The notes under the pieces are model-generated. The model searched no databases, was not told the origin of the DNA, and saw only the letters and a list, made by a program, of their open reading frames with translations. A program made the translations under genes and the position numbers. Positions 13,330 to 16,563 of a DNA stretch of 16,563 bases are shown one piece after another (positions within the stretch are counted from its first letter, which is position 1; every line of letters begins with the position of its first letter). Source of the stretch: an uncultured Collinsella sp. (GTDB lineage Bacteria > Actinomycetota > Coriobacteriia > Coriobacteriales > Coriobacteriaceae); contig CAAECW010000023.1 in assembly GCA_900754445.1 (NCBI GenBank), positions 1-16,563 on the forward strand, read 5' to 3'.

Positions 13330-14889
13330 TTACTCCACCTCGCTCTGAGCGGTCTCGGTACCGAACACAGCGCGGTACATCGGCGTCGCGCGAAGTTCCT
13401 CGGTGCTCTGCTCGAGCACGATGCCGGTCGCGGTCTCCACACCGTGCACGAGAGGCAGCGGGGTGGCGATGCCAAACCACAAGATCATGACGGCCAGGAT
13501 GATTTCGGGGATAAGCGTGAGCGCTGGGGCCTCATGCTTGCCCATGCCCTGGGGCGCATGGCCGAATACCGACTTGAGTGCGATGCGGGTGAGCGCGGAG
13601 ATGGCCACGGTAAGGCCGAGGGCGACCACGACGACCAGCCACATGGGACCGGCGGTAACACCGGCGACAAAAGTCAGGAACTCGGAGATAAACATGCCAA
13701 AGGGCGGGAAGGCACCAAGACCGAGCAGCGCCAGGACGGCGAGCGCGGCGGTTGCGGGGGCAACCTCGACGACGCCCTGGATCTTGGCCAGGCTACGCGT
13801 GCCAAAGGCGTGCTGGATGTTGCCGGACACGCAGAAAGCAAGCGTCTTGGTAAAGCCGTGGAACACGCAGTGCAGCAGGGCCGCGGCGATACCCAGCGGG
13901 CCACCGATACCCAGGCACAGGGCGATAACGCCCACGTTCTCCACAGACGAGTACGCAAAGCGGCGCTTGAGGTCGTCCTGACGAAACATCGAAAGCGCCG
14001 CCACCAAAATGGACAGCGTGCCGACGATCAGCAACAAAAGCTGCGGATACTCGGCGCCCACGGCCTGGATGGTAAAGCCGTAGAAGCGCATGATCACAAG
14101 CATGGCGCACTTAAGCAGCACGCCCGAGAGCAGGGCCGAGACAGGGCTCGGGGCCTGGGAGTGGGCATCGGGCAGCCAAGTGTGCATGGGGAACAGGCCG
14201 GCCTTGGTGCCAAAGCCGATCACGATAAACGCAAAGGCGAGGCGCATGAGCGTCGGGTCGAACTGGTTGGCATACGGCAGCACGCACGACAGGAACGCGG
14301 CCTCGTGGGCGTTGGGAATCACGTCGGCGGCGTTGGCGTAGATCAACAGCGTACCGAACAGGCCAAAGGCCACGCCGGCGGTGCAGACCATCGCATACTT
14401 CCAAGAAGCCTCGAGGGCCGTCTTGTTCTTGTAGATACCCACGAGGAACACGGTGGAAAGCGTGGTTGCCTCCACGGCGGCCCACGTGAGGATCATGTTG
14501 TTGGACAGGCACGCGAGCAGCATGGTGAACACAAACAGGCTAAACAGCGCAAAATACTGCTTGGCGCGCTCGGCGGGCATGGAGCCCTCCTCGATATCGG
14601 CCTTTACATAGGGCAGCGAGAACAGCCCCGTAAGAAAACCGATAAAGCCGATGAGCAGCACAAAGATGGCGCCCAGCGAATCGAGGTGGAACCACAGGCC
14701 AAGAGCGCTCGCGGTGTCGCCGCTCATAAGGACGTCACCGGCCGTCACAATCGACAGCACCAGTACGGCTGCGACGGAGACCAGGTTGAGACCGGCAAAT
14801 ACGTTATAGGACGTATTCTTGGGCAAAAACGCCATGACCAGCGAGAACACCAAAGGAGTCGCGAGCAGGGCGAGAATCAACGTTTCCAT
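13330..14889 (-). CDS. hyfF: Hydrogenase-4 membrane subunit HyfF (antiporter-like)
   Basis: This is an integral membrane protein of the NuoL/M/N-MrpD superfamily, expected to form a proton or sodium channel in the membrane arm. The 519 residues (526 in E. coli HyfF, from memory) contain some 14 hydrophobic segments. They also contain the usual charged residues: E140 in LTWAAVEATTLSTVFLVG (134-151), K229 in GFGTKAGLFPMHTWLPDAHS (225-244) and K260 after PSPVSALLSGVLLK. The presence of these residues argues for a working ion path. The start at 14889 is 3 nt after the hyfE stop, with a G-rich site (AGGGGG). HyfF is absent from the smaller Hyc (hydrogenase-3) complex, so it assigns this operon to the Hyf type. 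Confidence 0.95.
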   Translation of the reverse strand: METLILALLATPLVFSLVMAFLPKNTSYNVFAGLNLVSVAAVLVLSIVTAGDVLMSGDTASALGLWFHLDSLGAIFVLLIGFIGFLTGLFSLPYVKADIEEGSMPAERAKQYFALFSLFVFTMLLACLSNNMILTWAAVEATTLSTVFLVGIYKNKTALEASWKYAMVCTAGVAFGLFGTLLIYANAADVIPNAHEAAFLSCVLPYANQFDPTLMRLAFAFIVIGFGTKAGLFPMHTWLPDAHSQAPSPVSALLSGVLLKCAMLVIMRFYGFTIQAVGAEYPQLLLLIVGTLSILVAALSMFRQDDLKRRFAYSSVENVGVIALCLGIGGPLGIAAALLHCVFHGFTKTLAFCVSGNIQHAFGTRSLAKIQGVVEVAPATAALAVLALLGLGAFPPFGMFISEFLTFVAGVTAGPMWLVVVVALGLTVAISALTRIALKSVFGHAPQGMGKHEAPALTLIPEIILAVMILWFGIATPLPLVHGVETATGIVLEQSTEELRATPMYRAVFGTETAQSEVE

Positions 14890-14892
14890 GGA

Positions 14893-15546
14893 CTACCCCC
14901 TCAGCTCGGACAGGTCGCGCGAATCGAGCGAGTGGGAGTCGTCCCAAATGCGACGCACGACGATGGACATGATGATGACGGCAAAGATGGCGTCGGTGGC
15001 GATACCGATCTCGATGATCTCGGGAGCGGTGGGGGCCAAAAGCGCGAGCGTCACGTGGCTGCCGTTTTCCATAAGGCAGTATCCAAAGATCTGCTTCATG
15101 ATGTTGCGCTGCGAGATGATGCAGGTGAGGCCCACAAAGAAGTGAGCGAAGCTAATGGCGAGCGCAGGCGTTGCGACCTCGGCCGTGGGCAGGCTGATCT
15201 GCGTCACGACGGCAAAGCAGATCGCGACCTCAACGGCGATGATGCAAATGGCCCACGCGGGCTTAAGGCCGGCCTTGAGCGATGCGTCGCTCGGTTCGCC
15301 CATCTTCTTGTATGCGCGGTTGAGGATATAAGGGACCAGGACGACCTTAGTGATAAAGGCAGATCCGGCCCACATAAGCAGCTCCTGCGCACCGGTAGTG
15401 GCACCGAGCGTAGCGAGCAGCCCCACGAGCACCAACGACTGCACCGCATACCAGCTGATGGCGTGCTTGATGTTCTTTGAGACGACCACCATGGTGGACG
15501 TGACGATCAGAAGGCCGCCAAGGATGTTGACGATCGAATAACCCAT
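14893..15546 (-). CDS. hyfE: Hydrogenase-4 membrane subunit HyfE (NuoK-like)
   Basis: This is a membrane subunit of 217 residues (216 in E. coli HyfE), with about six hydrophobic segments and NuoK/MrpC-like character. The N-terminus MGYSIVNILGGLLIVTSTMVVV, the central IISQRNIMKQIFGYCLMENG segment and the C-terminal EIGIATDAIFAVIIMSIVVRRI stretch fit HyfE. It probably joins the antiporter-like subunits to the rest of the membrane arm. The start at 15546 has GGAGG upstream, which overlaps the hyfD stop codon (13-nt gap). A short cytoplasmic tail follows the last helix. Confidence 0.94.
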   Translation of the reverse strand: MGYSIVNILGGLLIVTSTMVVVSKNIKHAISWYAVQSLVLVGLLATLGATTGAQELLMWAGSAFITKVVLVPYILNRAYKKMGEPSDASLKAGLKPAWAICIIAVEVAICFAVVTQISLPTAEVATPALAISFAHFFVGLTCIISQRNIMKQIFGYCLMENGSHVTLALLAPTAPEIIEIGIATDAIFAVIIMSIVVRRIWDDSHSLDSRDLSELRG

Positions 15547-15559
15547 GTCGTTCTACCTC

Positions 15560-16563
15560 CTAACCGATCCAGCTGGCCGAAAGCGGGCCGCTGACGATAA
15601 CCATGATGATGAGCACGATGAACACGAACGCCATCGCGCGGGGAAGCGGGGCTCCCGCAGCGACCTCTTCGCTCGGCTCGCCGGGCAGGCAATAGCCCAT
15701 CCACTTGAGGAACCAGGCAAAGGTGGCAACCGTTTCGGCAACCATGATGCACACGAGCACCAGGATCGCGACGTTGCCGGCACCCACAGAAAAGCCGCCG
15801 GCGATGATCTGGAACTTCGAGAAGAACGTGTTCATGGGCGGCACGCCGGCAATGGCGAGCGCCGCGACACCGAAGCCCACGCCCGAGATCGGGTACTTCT
15901 TTACGATGCCGCGAAGCTTGGGCAGCATACGCGTGCCGAGCGTAAAGGAGAACGAACCGGCGATCAGGAAAAACAGGGTCTTGGCGAAGGCGTGGTTAAA
16001 GATGTGGCACACGGCACCGTCAAAGGCCAGCTGGCTGCCAAAGACCGAAAGGCCCAGACCAAAGAACACATAGGAGAGCTGGGCAATCGTGGAGAAGGCC
16101 AGCAGGCGCTTCATGTCCTTTTGCGGCAGGTACATAAGGAAACCAAAGAGCATGGTGACCATGGCGTCGATAATGGCAACCCAGCCCACGATCTCGGGAA
16201 TCTCGCCGGCAGAGACGAGTGCACGCGCGAACACGCACACGCCGACCTTGACCATCGAGGCGCCATGCAGGTAAGCCGAAACAGGCGTCGGCGCCTCCAT
16301 AGCCGAAGGCAGCCACATGTACATGGGAACCTGTGCGGACTTGGCCCAGGCCGCAAACAGCACGAGCAAAAGGACGATAGCCTTGAGCTTGGCGTCGAGG
16401 CCGGCAATCGCGGTAATGGCGAAGGTACCGGTGTGGGCAAACACGATAGCGGCGCCCAGATACAGGCCGAGCGCACCGATATGCGTGATGATCAGGGCCT
16501 TCATGCCCGCCTTCTTGGCCGTAGGCGACATGTAGTAGCTAATGAGGCCCCAAGAGCACGCAC
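15560..16563 (-). CDS. hyfD: Hydrogenase-4 membrane subunit HyfD (antiporter-like), 5' end outside window
   Basis: This is the C-terminal part (about 334 codons) of a NuoL/M/N-like ion-translocating subunit. The frame stays open to the right edge, and the first residues read CSWGLISYYMS, which aligns with the interior of E. coli HyfD (about residue 150 of 479). The ATG at 16531 is therefore internal, not the start. Diagnostic stretches are ALIITHIGALGLYLGAA, WAKSAQVPMYMWLPSAMEAPTPVSAYLHGASMVKVGV, YLPQKDMKRLLAFSTIAQLSY and FNHAFAKTLFFLIAGSFSF. Charged residues conserved in the family (K in AKSAQ, K in MVKVGV, H/K in NHAFAKT) are kept. It is followed 13 nt later by hyfE. The rest of the operon (hyfA-C and a formate dehydrogenase) is expected to the right. 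Confidence 0.94.
   Translation of the reverse strand, partial: ACSWGLISYYMSPTAKKAGMKALIITHIGALGLYLGAAIVFAHTGTFAITAIAGLDAKLKAIVLLLVLFAAWAKSAQVPMYMWLPSAMEAPTPVSAYLHGASMVKVGVCVFARALVSAGEIPEIVGWVAIIDAMVTMLFGFLMYLPQKDMKRLLAFSTIAQLSYVFFGLGLSVFGSQLAFDGAVCHIFNHAFAKTLFFLIAGSFSFTLGTRMLPKLRGIVKKYPISGVGFGVAALAIAGVPPMNTFFSKFQIIAGGFSVGAGNVAILVLVCIMVAETVATFAWFLKWMGYCLPGEPSEEVAAGAPLPRAMAFVFIVLIIMVIVSGPLSASWIG

Noticed and set aside
12463..15480. A 1005-codon open frame on the plus strand, antisense to hyfE, hyfF and hyfG.
   Set aside because: It is rich in His, Arg, Gly and Asp, has no recognisable domain, and lies opposite three well-supported genes. Long antisense frames are common in GC-rich DNA.
16529..16531. 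ATG at 16531 as the start of a 323-residue membrane protein.
   Set aside because: The frame is open to the edge, and the upstream residues CSWGLISYY match the interior of HyfD, so the gene starts outside the window.
1..16563. CRISPR arrays, insertion sequences, prophage or attachment sites.
   Set aside because: No regularly spaced repeats, transposase or integrase motifs or flanking direct repeats were seen. Repeats are limited to isolated hairpins.

Overview
The window reads as chromosomal DNA of a high-GC anaerobe, most likely a Coriobacteriia member close to Collinsella. That assignment is inferred from the GC-rich codon use, the gene content and the protein character, not from a database search. 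Every supported gene lies on the minus strand, so transcription runs from the right end to the left. I see no insertion sequence, prophage or CRISPR array.

Right half (about 16563 to 8087): a tightly packed formate hydrogenlyase / hydrogenase-4 (Hyf/Hyc) operon. In transcription order it holds hyfD (5' part outside the window), hyfE, hyfF, hyfG ([NiFe] large subunit with a NuoC-like front domain), hyfH (polyferredoxin), hyfI ([NiFe] small subunit), hycH (assembly), hycI (maturation protease) and a FocA-type formate channel. Gaps between hyfE and hycI are 0 to 3 nt or overlaps, and nearly every start has a GGAG-type ribosome binding site. A strong intrinsic terminator after focA closes the unit. 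With two antiporter-like subunits (HyfD and HyfF) visible, this is the larger, Hyf-type membrane arm. It is expected to couple formate-driven H2 production to ion translocation. The formate dehydrogenase itself, and HyfA, HyfB and HyfC, would have to lie outside the window.

Middle (7964 to 2103): an orphan cytoplasmic molybdopterin oxidoreductase that is not a formate dehydrogenase by its key residues, then selA and selB overlapping by 4 nt. A long, nearly perfect hairpin follows, and then selC, the UGA-decoding selenocysteine tRNA, with its own extended -10 promoter and an intrinsic terminator. So the whole Sec decoding set (SelA, SelB, tRNA-Sec) sits directly downstream of the hydrogenlyase operon, although no gene in this window carries an in-frame UGA.

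Left (1948 to 1): mobA (molybdenum cofactor guanylylation) and a small protein with a DUF3343-type putative Se/S-carrier domain behind a Cys-rich N-terminus. Next comes a stem-loop carrying GGGGACAGGCACC, and then the start of gdhA (NADP-type glutamate dehydrogenase, running off the left edge).

The functional logic is a formate/H2 module flanked by the cofactor genes its Mo-, bis-MGD- and Sec-dependent formate dehydrogenase would need. The points most worth follow-up are the Cys-rich Se/S-carrier-like protein beside selC, the orphan Mo enzyme, the unusual C33 in tRNA-Sec, the altered G4 motif of SelB and the hairpin between selB and selC.
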